Below, piece after piece: positions 21,070 through 33,700 of a stretch of DNA of 64,000 nt (its first letter is position 1; the number at the start of each line of letters is the position of its first letter). Source of the stretch: Amoebophrya sp. A120 (taxonomy: Eukaryota; Sar; Dinophyceae; Syndiniales; Amoebophryaceae); assembly GCA_905178155.1 (NCBI GenBank), contig CAJINV010000021.1, positions 912,449 to 976,448 on the forward strand, given 5' to 3'. The notes beneath the pieces are model-generated. The model ran no database searches. It saw only the letters and a list, made by a program, of their open reading frames with translations, and was not told where the DNA came from. Position numbers and translations under genes: made by a program.

Positions 21070-24000
21070 TTAGTGGTGCTCGTCCCCCGGATCGTCATTT
21101 TTCAAAACCGCCACCTCAGCCGCAGAATTAGTACTATTCCCGAACAACTCATCGACGGTAGGCTTCGCGCCGGGCCGCGCCGGGAACGTGTCCGCGTGAC
21201 CCTCCACCAGCACCGGCGGAGAAAGCAACGCCGCCCCCGCGAGTGGCGGGTCCTGGGTAGTACTAAGGAGACCGGAGTTTAGCGGCGAGTAGCCGAATTT
21301 CTGCAACATGGCGGACAGAACCAATCGCAGCTCGCTCGGATTTTCGACCCGGTATCGCGCTAGCGTCTTGCCTTGGCCCACCTGAAATGAAGAGATTTTT
21401 TCGGCATGATAGACACCCATTGAATTTTTTTGCGGCAGGCTTTTGGTTGTCGAAATATAAATAAATGCAAGACGGTAATAAATTTACGATAGGAAATCGA
21501 TATATTCTTTTTTGGAGGGAGTGTTTATTTCTGCGAAGATAATCTCTTTACACTTGACTGCCTCAGCTATATATAATTCGAGGAAATGGAAACCCATAGA
21601 AAGGGAAAGCTACACGTCAAACGTCCTTTCACCGTACCTTGATCGACAAGAGGTGCGTTTTCCGGGAGAACAGGGCCTCGTCGTCCGCTATGAAATGCAA
21701 AAGCATCGTACTAGTATAAATCGCATGACAAATTTCCTCAGCATTAGAAATAAAATTTGCAATGCAGGTTTGCCTTAGGAAAGAGATTTGTAATGCATGA
21801 CTGCGATGACTACGAGTACGATACTTTTGCACAGGATATCCGCCAGAGCGAACATGGTCTCGTCCGTGACGTTATGAATTGCAAAAGCATCGTACTAGTA
21901 GCAATTGCATGACAAATTAGCCCAGCAATACAAATTGAATTTGTAATGCTCATTCCCCTTGAGAAAAAGATTTGTCATGCATAAATGCGATTACTACGAG
22001 TACGATACTTTTGCAATGCATATACGTCGTCCCCAGCGCAGAAGACCAGCGTGCGGCAGGACTCCCCGAACTCGTGCAGGAACCGTAAAATCAGGTCCCG
22101 CATTGCCCCGCCCTTAGTCGGGCCCTGCGGCCCGAAGACCTCGATCATCTTGTTGCCCCGCGAAACCCGCGCCATGGGGTACTGGAGGGAAAACTCCAGC
22201 AGTTGCAGCAACTGGTCCACGCCCTCCTGCCCCTCCTCCGGCCGGCACGCGCGGTAGTGCCAGACCAGGGATTTGTATGACTGTGCAAAACTGCCCCTCC
22301 CCCTCATTTGTATGGCATGGACAGCAATACAAGCGTCAGCAAGAATGCAGGTTTTGCATGACAAATCTGTGCAGGAGTGCAGTGCTATTTGGACGGCCAC
22401 AACTTGTGATGCAAACAGTGCTTCAAGGCTTAGCGTGAATTTGGTAATTCGCATCACAAATGAGGGGGAGGGAGAGTTGTGCACTGTCATAACTTGGTCT
22501 TTTCCTCCACAAAGGATCCGTGCACGTTCGCGAGCTTTTATCACAAGAACAAGTGTTAACGTTAATACAGTTTTTCTTTTTCACAGATTGCAGCCATGCG
22601 TCACAAATTTAGCATAGTATGCATGCTATGCATGACAAATTTGGGCACGCTTTGTGATGCCTTGCCGCATCACAAATTTCATAAACGTTAACATTTTTTC
22701 CTGTGATAGCTTTTTCATCTCGTTCATCACCGCCGACCGCCAGTCCTGCTGGTGGTCAAAAAGTTGCGACGAGGTATATCCTGTGCAAAAGTATCGTACT
22801 CGTATAATCTTGCATATACAAATCTTGTTCCTAAGGCAAATCTACATTACAAATTTCATTTCTCATGCTGAGGAAATTTGGAATGCATTTATACGAGTAC
22901 GATACTTTTGCAATGCATAAGGCACTGCCACTGGTCATTTCTTGCTGTGAAGATGATACTACAGCTGGCCCTCCGCCGGGTGCATTCGTGGAAGAGGAGC
23001 CCAGCATCGTCGTGGTGGACAACATCGACCCGCTCGTGGTCCCACCGCCCGAGGGCGAGGGAATTTGCTGCTGCAGGTGCTGCATCGAAGAAGTTGCTGC
23101 TCCGGAAGCTGCAACTGTGTTTTGTGTCGTGCCCGCACCAGCACCACCAGAGGCGGTCGAAATAGCATTACTGCCCATAGCTGTGGTAGTACTGGTGTGC
23201 AGGTTCAACCCGCCGGATGCCGGCGAGGGAGAGTTCATCGTCCCGAGCGATGTCGCATGGTCCGTCGCGGTGGAGACTTGGCTCAGTGTCGGCACGAGCA
23301 AGTTGGTACTACTACTTCCACCGCTGGCTCCTGCTGCACCAACTACCGCGCCAGTCGTCGTGCCAAGCAGGTTCAAATTATCCAGCAGCGCGTCGGCGGC
23401 CATCGTTGGGCCGCCGCCAGTCGCCATGGACGAGGTGACGTCGCTGAAGCTGGTGCCCTAGTATCCCGTGCAAATCAAGCATCGCACTTAGTAGAAATCG
23501 CATGACAAACTCCTTCATAGCAACATCACAAATTGACTTTGTAAAAATGCGGGTTCACCTTAGGCTTAGCCTTCGGAATGAGATTTGTGTTGCACAATTG
23601 AAATTGTGTTGCGCGATTGCAGACTTGTGTTGCACGATTGCCATACAAGTGCGATACTTTTGCAATCCATATACCCCCGCCGGTCGAGGTCGTCCCCGCG
23701 ATGGTCCACTCGGTTTCGTATGCATGGCGGATCTGGTAACCGTGTTCCGCAACTAGCGTGAGGCCCTGGTGCTGCTTCCCCATGTAGTTATCCAAAAACC
23801 CGGCGTCGCGCCCGCTGATGATGACCACCTTCAACTTTTCTTTCAGCGAATGCGAAAGTAAATGCAGCAGGTTATTCAAGTTGTCCGTCGGGACCGCCGC
23901 GACCGGGTCGTCCTCAAACTCTCGCAACGTCCCGTCGTAATCTAAGAACATCAAAATTTTGTCGTAGTTCGCAAGCTTCAGGCATTTCTGTGGCGTGGTC

Positions 24001-26388
24001 GAGGGCATCAACATCGAGGAAGTAGAAGGTCCTCCTGCGTTTAATATCTCTTTTTCTTCCTGCTGCAGCAAAGATGGTGGTGGTGATGATGAAACTTGCT
24101 GAATCAGCGTCCCCGTCGTGCTGTGCTGCGAAGTGCTGGTCTTCGAGGAGGCCATATTTTTGTGATGGTTTGACGCAAAAGTCTCTTGATGCTCCAGGTG
24201 GATGTTTCCATCTTTCTTGTTCCCCTGTTCAACCTCGTGCTGCTGGTCCTCATGCGCCATGTCTTGGTCTACGCTTGCAGCAGGCACTGTTCTTCCTGGA
24301 TTACTAGGCTCCTGCGTAAGAGTACCAGCACTAGCACCAGCATCTTCTCCAAGAGAAGTTCTTTTTGTTATATTGCTAGTACACAGTGGCGACTGCAGTG
24401 CGAGACCGCCTCCGAGGATCACATTCCCGGCAGCGACATCCATGTTGACGGCCTCCTTCGTGATGACCTCGCCATCCTTATTTGGATTTGCAGCTCCACC
24501 TGGAAGATTTGTTTCTCCTCCTGCTCCGAGTGGAGGTCCGCCAGATGGTGTGGCCGGTCGTGGGGGGACGTGAGTTACACCAGCGCCGTCGTGGTCGACG
24601 ACCAACGGTTTATTATTTTTCCTTGTGGGAGGATCGTATTGCAGGAGCTTCGGAGTGGTCCCAGTCATTTCGCTTGTTGCTCCTTCGCCCTCGGAAGCTG
24701 CTTGTCCTCTTCGGAAAAGAACATCATCATCATGGTGCTGGTGGTCTTCAGGATCAACTTCAACTGGATTCATTCCAGCATCGGGCACCACATCCACCTC
24801 GTCGTCATGATCGACATCACCTTGCGGTGGCAAACTGCTCCCTCCCGGACTAGTTGGCGCACCGCTGCCCCGAAATTGGTGCCGGTGCTCCCAATGGATC
24901 GGAAACAGCGCATCGAAGTCGACGACGTGCTCTACCAGATCTGACGTAACGAGCGGCACAATCCCGGCCAGCGCACTTTCGGTTGGCGCAACGCGGACGA
25001 GGCAGGGAGATGGTGAACGCGTACGGTCGGAGCCTGTACGGATAGAATAATTGATTTTCATTTTTCAATAGACTTGCGCTGTGGACTGTAATGTTTATGT
25101 ATGGCCCAAAAAAATGTTCGTACAACGCGCACTGATCATTGAAATAGTACAACCGCGTAGAAAGAAGAGAACAACAACCTGCTCACACCGAAAAAAAAAA
25201 GTTCGAGTTTTTATAACTAAGTTACCTCCCCCTCCCCCACTCGCGGAGTGATCTTCAGATCCCCGCTATGAGAGTGCACAACTCCCCCTCCCCCTCCTTT
25301 GTAATGCAACATACCAAGAAGCGAGCCCACCCTTTGCCTCTTGGCACTTTTTGCATGACTAGTTCGGGCAGGAGCCCAAAAAGCACTACACTCCTGTGCA
25401 AATTTGTGATGCAAAATCTGCATTCTCGATGACGCTTGTAATTGCCGTTCTTCGTGCTATACAAATGAGGGGGAGGCGGGGGAGTTGTGCACTGTCATAC
25501 CCGCTCGAGCGTCCGCGTTAGCATCCCGGTCACGTGACTGACGGCCCGACTCGGCGACTGCGACGGCGTCGGTAGCGCCACTACCGGAGTCGGCATAGCC
25601 ATCGCCCCGGCGAACAGATCGACGCAGTGTGGCTCGCTGTCCCGCATAGAAGTGCAACTCGTCCCGTCGAGAAGCGGCACCGCCTGCGCGCCCGGCGTAC
25701 TGCTCAGTTGCGCAGCCAGCCCCCCGGTCGCCATGGACGTAGGTTGTAGGTGGACTTGGGAAGTAGAAGAAATAAACTGGTGGTCGATATTACTAAACAT
25801 CGGGGGACCGCCAGCACCTCCTGCTACTGCTCCGCCAGCGGCTGAAGACGGGATCTGATAGTTGTGATGCTGTTGCTCAAAATGAAGCATGTTGCCTGTC
25901 GCGTCGAACTTCTTCAGCTGGTGTTCAAGCAGTATGAGAGTGCACAATTCTTTTCCCCTCATTTGTCATGCAAAACCCCAAATTCAAGCGCTTCCCACCT
26001 CTGGCACTGTTTGCATGACAGGTTCGGGAGGGAGCTGCCCAATAAACACTACTAAGTACACTGGAAGTGCATGAGTTTGTCATGCACAGGCTTCACGTGT
26101 GGTCGTGGTGTTTGTAATTGTATTGCTGTTCATGCAATATTACAAATGAGGGGGAAGTAGGTTCTTGTGCACTTTCGTAAGCAGCATGCCGGAACCAGAT
26201 GCGTTGTTCCAGGTGGACGAGAGCCCGGATGGGTCGTCTTCGTCCACCGAAAGCCCGCTGAGCGAGCCCGGTGAGTCGTCGACCGGCAACTCGATCCCGC
26301 CAATACAGAAGTCACCCTCTTCCTCAAAGAACTGGAGTTCCTCGGAGGCCGAGCGCCGCTCCGACGGTAAAATGGCTGCGGCCGCCAT
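21070..26388 (-). CDS. Trehalose-6-phosphate phosphatase (HAD superfamily)
   Basis: Eleven exons (26388-26180, 25932-25500, 25266-25226, 25033-23674, 23458-22920, 22776-22709, 22538-22492, 22275-22023, 21872-21839, 21688-21638, 21381-21070) give 1102 aa in frame across eight introner elements and two GT-AG introns. The catalytic region starts near residue 590 with HAD motif I LMFLDYDGTLREFEDDP, then motif II VVIISGRDAGFL and LVAEHGYQIRH. After a 180-residue Ser/Thr/Gly-rich insert come GSFVEEKTKSLVWHYRAC, KMIEVFGPQGPTKGGAM and motif IV GDDVTDETMFALADD, itself split by an element. The family converts trehalose-6-phosphate to trehalose. No synthase (glycosyltransferase) domain is visible, so this is phosphatase only. 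The first 580 residues are mostly low complexity. Confidence 0.95.
21382..21637 (-). other. Ordinary GT-AG intron in phosphatase gene
   Basis: Donor ATCAAG|GTACGG, acceptor ATTTCAG|GTGGGC, phase 0; join reads SIKVGQGKTLARY. Confidence 0.88.
21689..21838. mobile_element. Introner element, family B
   Basis: 150 bp; TATGAAATGCAAAAGCATCG to CTTTTGCACAGGATA. Exact TCCGC duplication. Core CCTCAGCATTAGAAAT on the + strand. Confidence 0.93.
21873..22022. mobile_element. Introner element, family B
   Basis: 150 bp; TATGAATTGCAAAAGCATCG to CTTTTGCAATGCATA. Flanks GACGT/TACGT. Lies within the codons for motif GDDVTDE. Confidence 0.93.
22276..22491. mobile_element. Introner element, family A
   Basis: 216 bp; TATGACTGTGCAAAACTGCC and inverse. 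Flanks ATTTG/ACTTG. Join reads VEEKTKSLVWHYR. Confidence 0.93.
22539..22708. mobile_element. Introner element, family F
   Basis: 170 bp; TATCACAAGAACAAGTGTTA and inverse ending TTCCTGTGATA. Exact GCTTT duplication. Confidence 0.92.
22777..22919. mobile_element. Introner element, family B
   Basis: 143 bp; TATCCTGTGCAAAAGTATCG to TTTTGCAATGCATA. Flanks AGGTA/AGGCA. Core in the orientation opposite to the copy at 21689. Confidence 0.92.
23459..23673. mobile_element. Introner element, family B (diverged)
   Basis: 215 bp; TATCCCGTGCAAATCAAGCA and GATACTTTTGCAATCCATA. Flanks TGCCC/CCCCC; exact ends uncertain by two or three bases. Confidence 0.82.
25034..25225 (-). other. Ordinary GT-AG intron in phosphatase gene
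   Basis: Donor GGGGAG|GTAACT, acceptor CCGTACAG|GCTCCG; the phase-1 join restores the frame. Confidence 0.8.
25267..25499. mobile_element. Introner element, family A
   Basis: 233 bp; exact CCCGC duplication, ends TATGAGAGTGCACAAC and inverse. Confidence 0.93.
25933..26179. mobile_element. Introner element, family A
   Basis: 247 bp; exact AGCAG duplication; right end slightly diverged (TTTCGTA). Join reads GMLLEHQLKKF. Confidence 0.92.
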
Positions 26389-27784
26389 GATCGATTTAAA
26401 TTTTCCTTTATGAATTAGAGAACAATCCTCGTCGTCACGTCTGGACCTGACGCTGTTGTCGCGTAGAAGTGCAGCTTCCTGCTGGGGCCTGCTGTAGTGC
26501 TAGAGAGAAGTCGGCTCTTCTCCGGCAACTTGACCTACTTCCGCGGCTACTTGTTGTTAGGGTCTTGTACAGTTTGAGCGTGAAACAGAACCGGGGAGGT
26601 CAACTTGAAGATGACCGAACGTGCTGCAATAGTACTTACAACCATGCGGGGGAGGGGTTCAAGATCAACATCAAGATGTCCGACCGTGCTGCGATGGTAG
26701 GAGGTCCCCTGAGTTGCCAAGTCAGGAGACACCGCGGTCGTGGCAGCAGATGGATCTCCACCCTTGCAGCTTCACGACTACAAGCTCCCGCAGTATAGTG
26801 TTGCCCCCAGATGAACAAGTAGCCCCCTGCACCTGCTGCGCCACCTCAACGCGACGTACTTGAGTCGACGTAACCTCCGACATTTTTATGCCTCGACTCA
26901 AAAAAATATTCAGCATAGTCCTAATCCTTCTTGCTTCTCCTTAATTTGTTGGCTTTTAATGATGTGGCTGATGTGGAAAACGAAAAACGAGAATAAACAA
27001 CATAAGGCTGATATTATTCCTGTGGCGCGTAGCTTTCTAATTCGAATTCGTGTGGAAGTAGTCAGGCATAGTGATAGTGATTTGCTTTCTCAGTACCTAC
27101 TTGAAACCTTTGTCCAGTGTACTAGTACACAGCGACGGCGCTGCTGAGGCTCAACCTGAGACGGAGACTTAAAGATACACCAAGAACAAAGGAAACAACC
27201 TCCAATGAATTTCCTGGCACTGCAGGTAAAGAGCGAAAGAATATCTGCTGCTACGTCTTACCAATTTTGATTTTCGTTAATTTTCGTACTGTGTTGAATC
27301 GTCTCATGGCTTTGTATTTTTTCGGAGTGCGAGTGACAGGTGTGTTGACTCAGCGTTTCCATAATGCGCCTTCTATTGCTTTTGCAGCACGCACCTGCTG
27401 GCGCTGGATATTTATACAATCAGCCCGTGTGTAAGCTCAAGATAGCAGTACAGGTACACTCATGCAAAATTTTAGTATGTAACATCATTCATCATTATAA
27501 CTGCGTTCTACTGCCCTCTGACGGCTTTGATAGATTTAGTACATAGAATGTGTGAATGTGATGTGGTCGCTAGAAGCGCACCTCTCTTGTATTAAACTGT
27601 ATTTGATTTTGACGTGACACAATTCTACACTTGTTCAGCATCAGCACGTCCGTGTTTCTTGTCGGTTATCATTGCTAGTACCTGGGATGAATAATCAAAT
27701 GAATCCACGAAACAGACCTCGTAGACACAAAGAAACGAGAAATAAGACGCTGCTGCGTCATTAAGACCTGTAAACAATTTAAAC
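26389..27784. other. Intergenic, nothing recognised
   Basis: Holds the 5' flank of the phosphatase gene and the 3' flank of the coiled-coil gene. No element ends and no plausible exon. Confidence 0.5.
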
Positions 27785-30700
27785 TCACGCCGCGATCAAC
27801 GCACTCGTCGGGTTTTGCGCCACTTGGGGTTGGTAAATCCGTCTTCGCGACTCCAGCGCCTGCTCCCTGGCCTTGATTTTGCGTTTCTTCTCACGAATGC
27901 CGCCAAAAAGTTGTTGTGTCACGGGAAAATGATGATCCATGTGCAATTCTTGCAAATGCAATGCAAGCGTCACGGCACGATATTATGAATGTACAACTTC
28001 CACTTACTACAACAACTTTTTCCGATGCATATCGCGGATGCACACCTGAAACACGTCTCGGATCTCTCGCAGCCGCACAAGCGTCTTCGATGCGCTCGCG
28101 ATCAGTTTGTCCATCTCCTTCAGCGCCACTTGCAGCGTTTCTTGCTCTTCCGTCAAGAGTATAAGAGTGCACAAGAACTCCCCCTTGTGGTCCCCCTCAT
28201 TTGTGATGTCTGAACTGCAACAGGCACGTCGGCAACCAAGAGTGCAGCTTTTTGCATGGCAATAAAGTAGAAGTGCTTTTGGGTGTCGACGGAGCGTGTC
28301 ATGAAAACAGTGTGTCTACTGGAGGGAACAACGGGTGAACTTGACTTTTTGCAGCATGACAAACAAGGTCATGGCGCGGGGACAGAGTCCCCGCGCTGCG
28401 ACCTTGCAGCGAAGAAGAGCCACCCGCGGTGGCTTTTCTTGCCCATGATGCGGCAGGATTTTTATTTTTTTTGCGACAGAACGGGATGGCCCTGCCGCCC
28501 GTGGAGCCGGCGCCCCCCCTGGAAAAGTGCGCCCTTTTCTGCCCCCCTCGGCGGGGCGCCCCCCCCCCAAAGGACTCCCCACGGCCAACCGAGGGCGCGG
28601 CCTTCCTGGGGGCTGTTCTCCCGAACCAAGGCGCGCGGACCTGTTCCTGCGCCCCTGGGCGGGGCGCCCCCCCCATAGGACTACTGCCGACCAACCGAGG
28701 GCGCGGACTTCCTGGAGGCTGTCCTCCCGAACCAGGGCGCGCGGACCGACCCGTTTCTGCCTGCACCCCCGGGCGGGGCGCCCCCCCCAAAGGACTACCC
28801 ACGACCAACCGAGGGCGCGGACTTCCTGGAGGCTGTCCGCCCGAACCAGGGCGCGCGGACCTGTTTCTGCGCCCCTGGGCGGGGCGCCCCCCCCAAAGGA
28901 CTAGTCACGACCAAGGGAGGACACGCCCTTCCTTGCCCCTGTTCTCCCAAACCCGGGCGCGCGGACCTGTTTCTGCGCCCCTTGGCGGGGCGCCCCCCCT
29001 CAAAGGACTACCCACGACCAAGGTAGGACGCGGCCTTCCCGGGGGCTGTTCTCCCGAACCAGGGCGCGCGGACCTGTTTCTGCGCCCCTGGGCGGGGCGC
29101 CCCCCCCAAAGGATTACCCAAGACGGACCAACCGAGGGCGTGGCCTTCCTTGCGCCTGTCCCGCCGAACCAGGGCGCGCGGACCTGTTTCTGCGCCCCTG
29201 GGCGGGGCGCCCCCCCAAAGGACTAGTCACGACCAAGGGAGGACGCGTCCTTCCTTGCCCCTGTTCTCCCAAACCCGGGCGCGCGGACCTGTTTCTGCGC
29301 CCCTTGGCGGGGCGCCCCGCCCAATGAATAGGCAACCAACCTTCGGCCCCCGGGGTCGGGCCTCACTCTTGAAAAGTGGCGCCCGGGGTCGGGTGTTTCT
29401 TTTCCGAAGTCAGTCGGGGGGCGCGTTTTGAGTTGTGCAGGAGGTTTTTTGCCAATTCAGGTCGTATTTGATACCCCAGAACACACCCCGAAACATACCC
29501 CAGAACACACCCCGAAACATACCCCAGAACACACCCCGAGACATACCATAGACCATACCCCGGGAGCCACTTTCCGACAGTCAGGCTCGGGGTCGGACCC
29601 GACTCTCGAAAAGTGAGGTCCGGGGTCGGACGTCGCTTTTCCGGAGTCCGGTGTGGGGTATGTTTTGGGGAGTGCAGGACGTTTTTGCCGATTCAGGTCG
29701 TGACTGATACCCCGGAACAGGGGTCGGAACATACCCCGGAACACCCCCCAAATGGACATTTTTGGGCAGTTGCTGCAGTTTAAATAGTAATCCGAAAGCT
29801 TGGCCGGGGTGTGTCCGAAAGTCTGCCCGGGGTGTGTCCGAAAGTCTGCCCGGGGTGTGTCCGGGGTGTGTCTGGGGTATGTTCGGACTTTTTGCCTGGG
29901 GTGTGTTCGGGGGTCTGTCTGGGGTATGTCTGGGGTGTGTCTGGGGTGTGTCTGGGGTGTGTCTGGGGTATGTTTATACCCCACCTTCTGCTTTTTCGCC
30001 AAAAATGTGTACTCAGGTCGTGATTGACTGCCATTTGCATACCCCTGACACACCCCCGAACATACCCCCGAACATACCCCTCGCATGCATTTTTGACCAG
30101 CTGCTGCAGTTTAGATAGTAATGAGGGCGCAGTCGTGGGGGAGTTCGACGTCGAGTTGTGCAATCTCATAAACAAGTTCTGGGTTTTTACTCGCGCCGCG
30201 GTGGTTTTCAGTACGGACTCCTCAAACTGGCGTAACCGCAGCGACTCGGTTTCTTCCGCGGCCAGCCTCGCTTCCTCGGCCGTGCGAAACACGTTCTTGA
30301 TTGGCAGGTGCGGCGAGAACGAGGGGATAACTTCTTCCAATTCGTCCTCATGTTCCTGACCGCTAGAGGTCAGCAACGTAATTGGTCTGCTGGGAACAAG
30401 CTGGTCGCGTGCTGTCGTGTTTTCACTGCGACCCTGCCCGTGGTCCATCGGGTCCTCGACCAGGAAGTCTACGTCGGCTACATCGACCGTGTGCTTGTTC
30501 TGGTTTGATGTCCCAGCCGGAGGAGCACTGCGAGTTGTACTAGTAGAAAAGCCGTTTTCGCCGCCCACACCACCATGTTGCGACGTACCGAAGAACATAC
30601 CTTCCGCGTCATTTTTGCCCGAAAACTCGTCCACCACAGACACGCGCGCGCCCCGAAACCGCGCGCCGAGCGACTGCGACGAGGCGGCCGGTGGCGCGGC

Positions 30701-33700
30701 ACCGCCGGCTCCAACAAAGAAGTTGTCCCTCGTGGTGCTGTTCTTCAGAATAGACCTTTTCACCGTATTAACTGCTGGCTGTTGCTGGGAGAAGTTCTTA
30801 TCAACGCGGTCCGGCTCCGGGTTGTGCTTAATACCACTAGTTCTCGTGCTTTGATCCATCTGCATGAGTTCGCCCGTTACTTTCACTTTGTCTTGATCAA
30901 GAGGTGGATCAATTGCGCTTGCCGCGGGGGAGGTTGAAGGGCTACCAGGCTGCTTGTTCTCCGTCGAACTGTCACTAATCGGCTCTGCTCTACCTGCAGT
31001 TCCTCCAAAAGGAGCGACACCGTGTTCTTCTCGATCAGTCGTTTCACCTCCAGCAGAGGCCTCTGCAAGAACTTCTTGATCTTGCCTGCCCGCACTTTTG
31101 GACTGTGTGCTGGGCGTGGATTGGACGCTGCTCCGCGAGGCAGAGGAGAGCGGCCTGGACGTCGACGCGGAGTCGCGCCTGCCGCTCTGTTGCTCCTGTC
31201 GGGACTGCCGTCGCAGAGAACTCCGGCGCGCAAACGTGGTGAGTGCCAGCGCGCGACTACCGCAATCGAGTGTCGCCGCAGGCATGCTGGCGCGGTTCAC
31301 CTGGTTGTCGTGGGGTGAGATTTCAGAAAAAGTATTTTCGCCTTTCGAAGTCAAAATCTGTGCTTCTCACGGCAGCTAAAGTAGTGTGTAACGCACAAAC
31401 AAACAAAAAATTGTTGCCACAGTGTTCTTGATACTTACTTCAGTTCAGACATCACAGGCTATACCTGGCCGACGCTCATCCGGCGCACCTCCTCCCCGAC
31501 GGCCGATGACGCTCGATTCCGATACGTGTTCGCGTCCGTCTCGCGATCGCCAGTTTGTCTTGGTGCCAGTGCCTCCGCAGTGACCAGGTACGGACCGCGA
31601 TGCTGAAAGACAGAAGTACGTATAAAAGATAGGTTTATCTTTATTTAAATTCAATATATCCATCGTATCGAGTTGTCTACTTGCTGCTGTTCATGGAGTT
31701 CTTCCAAGCATATTACAAGGCGCATGCAGGAGGAGCTTACCAAAAACTACTTTTTCTTTTACTTTTAGTACTTACCTTAACTGCGTCCACACCATTCCTG
31801 CCCCTCCTGTTTCCACCGCTTCCAGCACTTCCGCCGGCATTACCGCGACGCCCGCTCCCTCCTTGCAGCCGATTGTTCCCGGGGGGAAATGGAGGCCCGC
31901 CGAGGGTCGTGTAATAATTGTTGGCGCTGCCAGTGCCGGCTTTTCTATCAACGCTGCTTGCCTTCAAGACGTTTCGGTGCGTGTCCAGCTCGGTTATGGA
32001 ATACAAAATTCCTGCACACGTTCACGTGTACGTGTAGTAAAATGCATCACAAATTATAATTCATCAATTTACAGTGTTGCAGCTACAGCAGCTTGCCATG
32101 CTATCTAAGATCGAAGCCAAAGTTTGTCATGCAGAAGCTGCACTACTTAATTTGTACGTGTACTAGGGTAAATTCACTGTGGATCATATCGGTCGCCACA
32201 GACTGGAACCAGATGGCCGAGTGGGCCTGCGTTTTCTGAATGTACAGGGCCAAGTCAATCCTTTGCAGCTCTTTATACGTGGCAAAAGTATCGTACTACG
32301 TCCTCGTAGTACTTGCCATCCGATATAGAAACTTTTTGTAATGCTGGTGGAAAACAAGAAAAAGATATACGATGACGAAGGACATCTTTCATGAAAGATT
32401 GCGACTAGTTGAATGAGTACGATGCTTTTGCAGCACAGGATACTCCAGGTCCTTCAACAACTGCAGCTCCGTCTCCAGCCGGCCACAAAACGTCGTCATT
32501 TCCTGCTCGAGGATGATGAGCTCGCCCGAGAGCTTCACGATCTCCTCTTCCTCGATCTCATTCTGGTCTTCCACGGTGTCGTATGAGAATTAGGCGCAAC
32601 ACGAACTCCTCGTCCCCCTCATTTGAGAAGTCTACTGCGCACCAGCAGGAGCAATACATGCTATGGACAACTCGTCCATGACATATTTTTTTTTGCTTAA
32701 CTTGTTTTCTGCCTTTAATCCAAATACGCCCTGCCTGTCTTATTTTACTTTGTTTTCTGTGAGATACTCAAACGCACGACCTGCTAGATGAGTAATTATC
32801 CGCGCGGTAAGGATTGCGCTACTGTTAAGGCGGGTCTGTTGTGACGCAAACAGTCGTGCTTCTAAAATGCAGAGCAAGAGAGTGCAGCATTTGGTCGTGT
32901 TTGCATTTGGATTTGCGCTGAAAAATGAGGGGCAGAAAAACCACACTGAATTGCGCACTTTCATATGTCCTGTTCGTTCGCCAGTCGCTCGGAAATCGGG
33001 CCCCACCACTTCGCGACCAAAGCGCGCTCCAGTGATCTGTTGAAAAATAGAACTTCAGGTATTTAGGATGGAAGGACGTCTGTCCGCGGCGATTTATCCT
33101 AGTAGTAGACGGACAGGACGGTAATGGACACTACGACGGAAAAACCTACTATCTACACCGCCAACACCAAAAAAAATTGAGATAAGTACAATGTGAAAGT
33201 GATTCCTGCTCTTCATCTTCTTCACATCATAACATATACAACTTACCTGGGCTGCTGCATGACCGATTTTCCCGGCCTGCCAACCTTCCCGAGCGCCATG
33301 GACTGAATTTTCACTCGATTTCTCGTTTCGGAACGAGAAATCGAGTGAAAATTCACTGAATTTTCACTTTTTGAAAATTTTCACTCTGCGAGCTCAAGTC
33401 TCTCTCCAGGAACATTCGTGATCCAAAAATGATTTTTTTCAAAAAGTGAAAATTCACTGAATTTTCACTCGGCTTCTCGTTCCGGAACGAGAAATCGAGT
33501 GAAAATTCAGTGAGTTTTCACTTTTTGAAAAAAATCACTTTTGGATCGCGAATTTTCCGGGATTGAGAATTCAGTGAATTCTACTCACTCCATTTCTCGT
33601 TCCGGAACGAAAACCAAGTGAGAACTCATTGAGTTCTCACTTTTTGAAAAATCCTGGAGTGAGAATTCAGTAAATTCTCACTCCATTTCTCGTTCCGGAA

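Larger units (their letters stand above)
28160..30170. mobile_element. Giant family A introner element with minisatellite filling
   Basis: 2011 bp. The outer ends still show the family A repeat: TATAAGAGTGCACAAGAACT at left and GAGTTGTGCAATCTCATA at right. Flanks AAGAG/AACAA. Excision joins QNLLTEEQETLQ in frame. The interior holds two tandem-repeat arrays. Confidence 0.85.

Noticed and set aside
23065-24944. Plus-strand open frames opposite the phosphatase gene
   Set aside because: Antisense shadows of the Ser/Thr/Gly-rich inserts; the minus strand holds the conserved motifs.
28299-29226. Long open frames on both strands through the GC-rich array
   Set aside because: They arise from a 107-bp repeat with few stops; the array lies inside an introner element and the host frame closes across it.
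29457-30118. His-Thr-Pro or Gly-Val-Cys repeat proteins
   Set aside because: Simple translations of the ACACCCC/GGGGTGTG tandem repeats, with no independent start or folded part.
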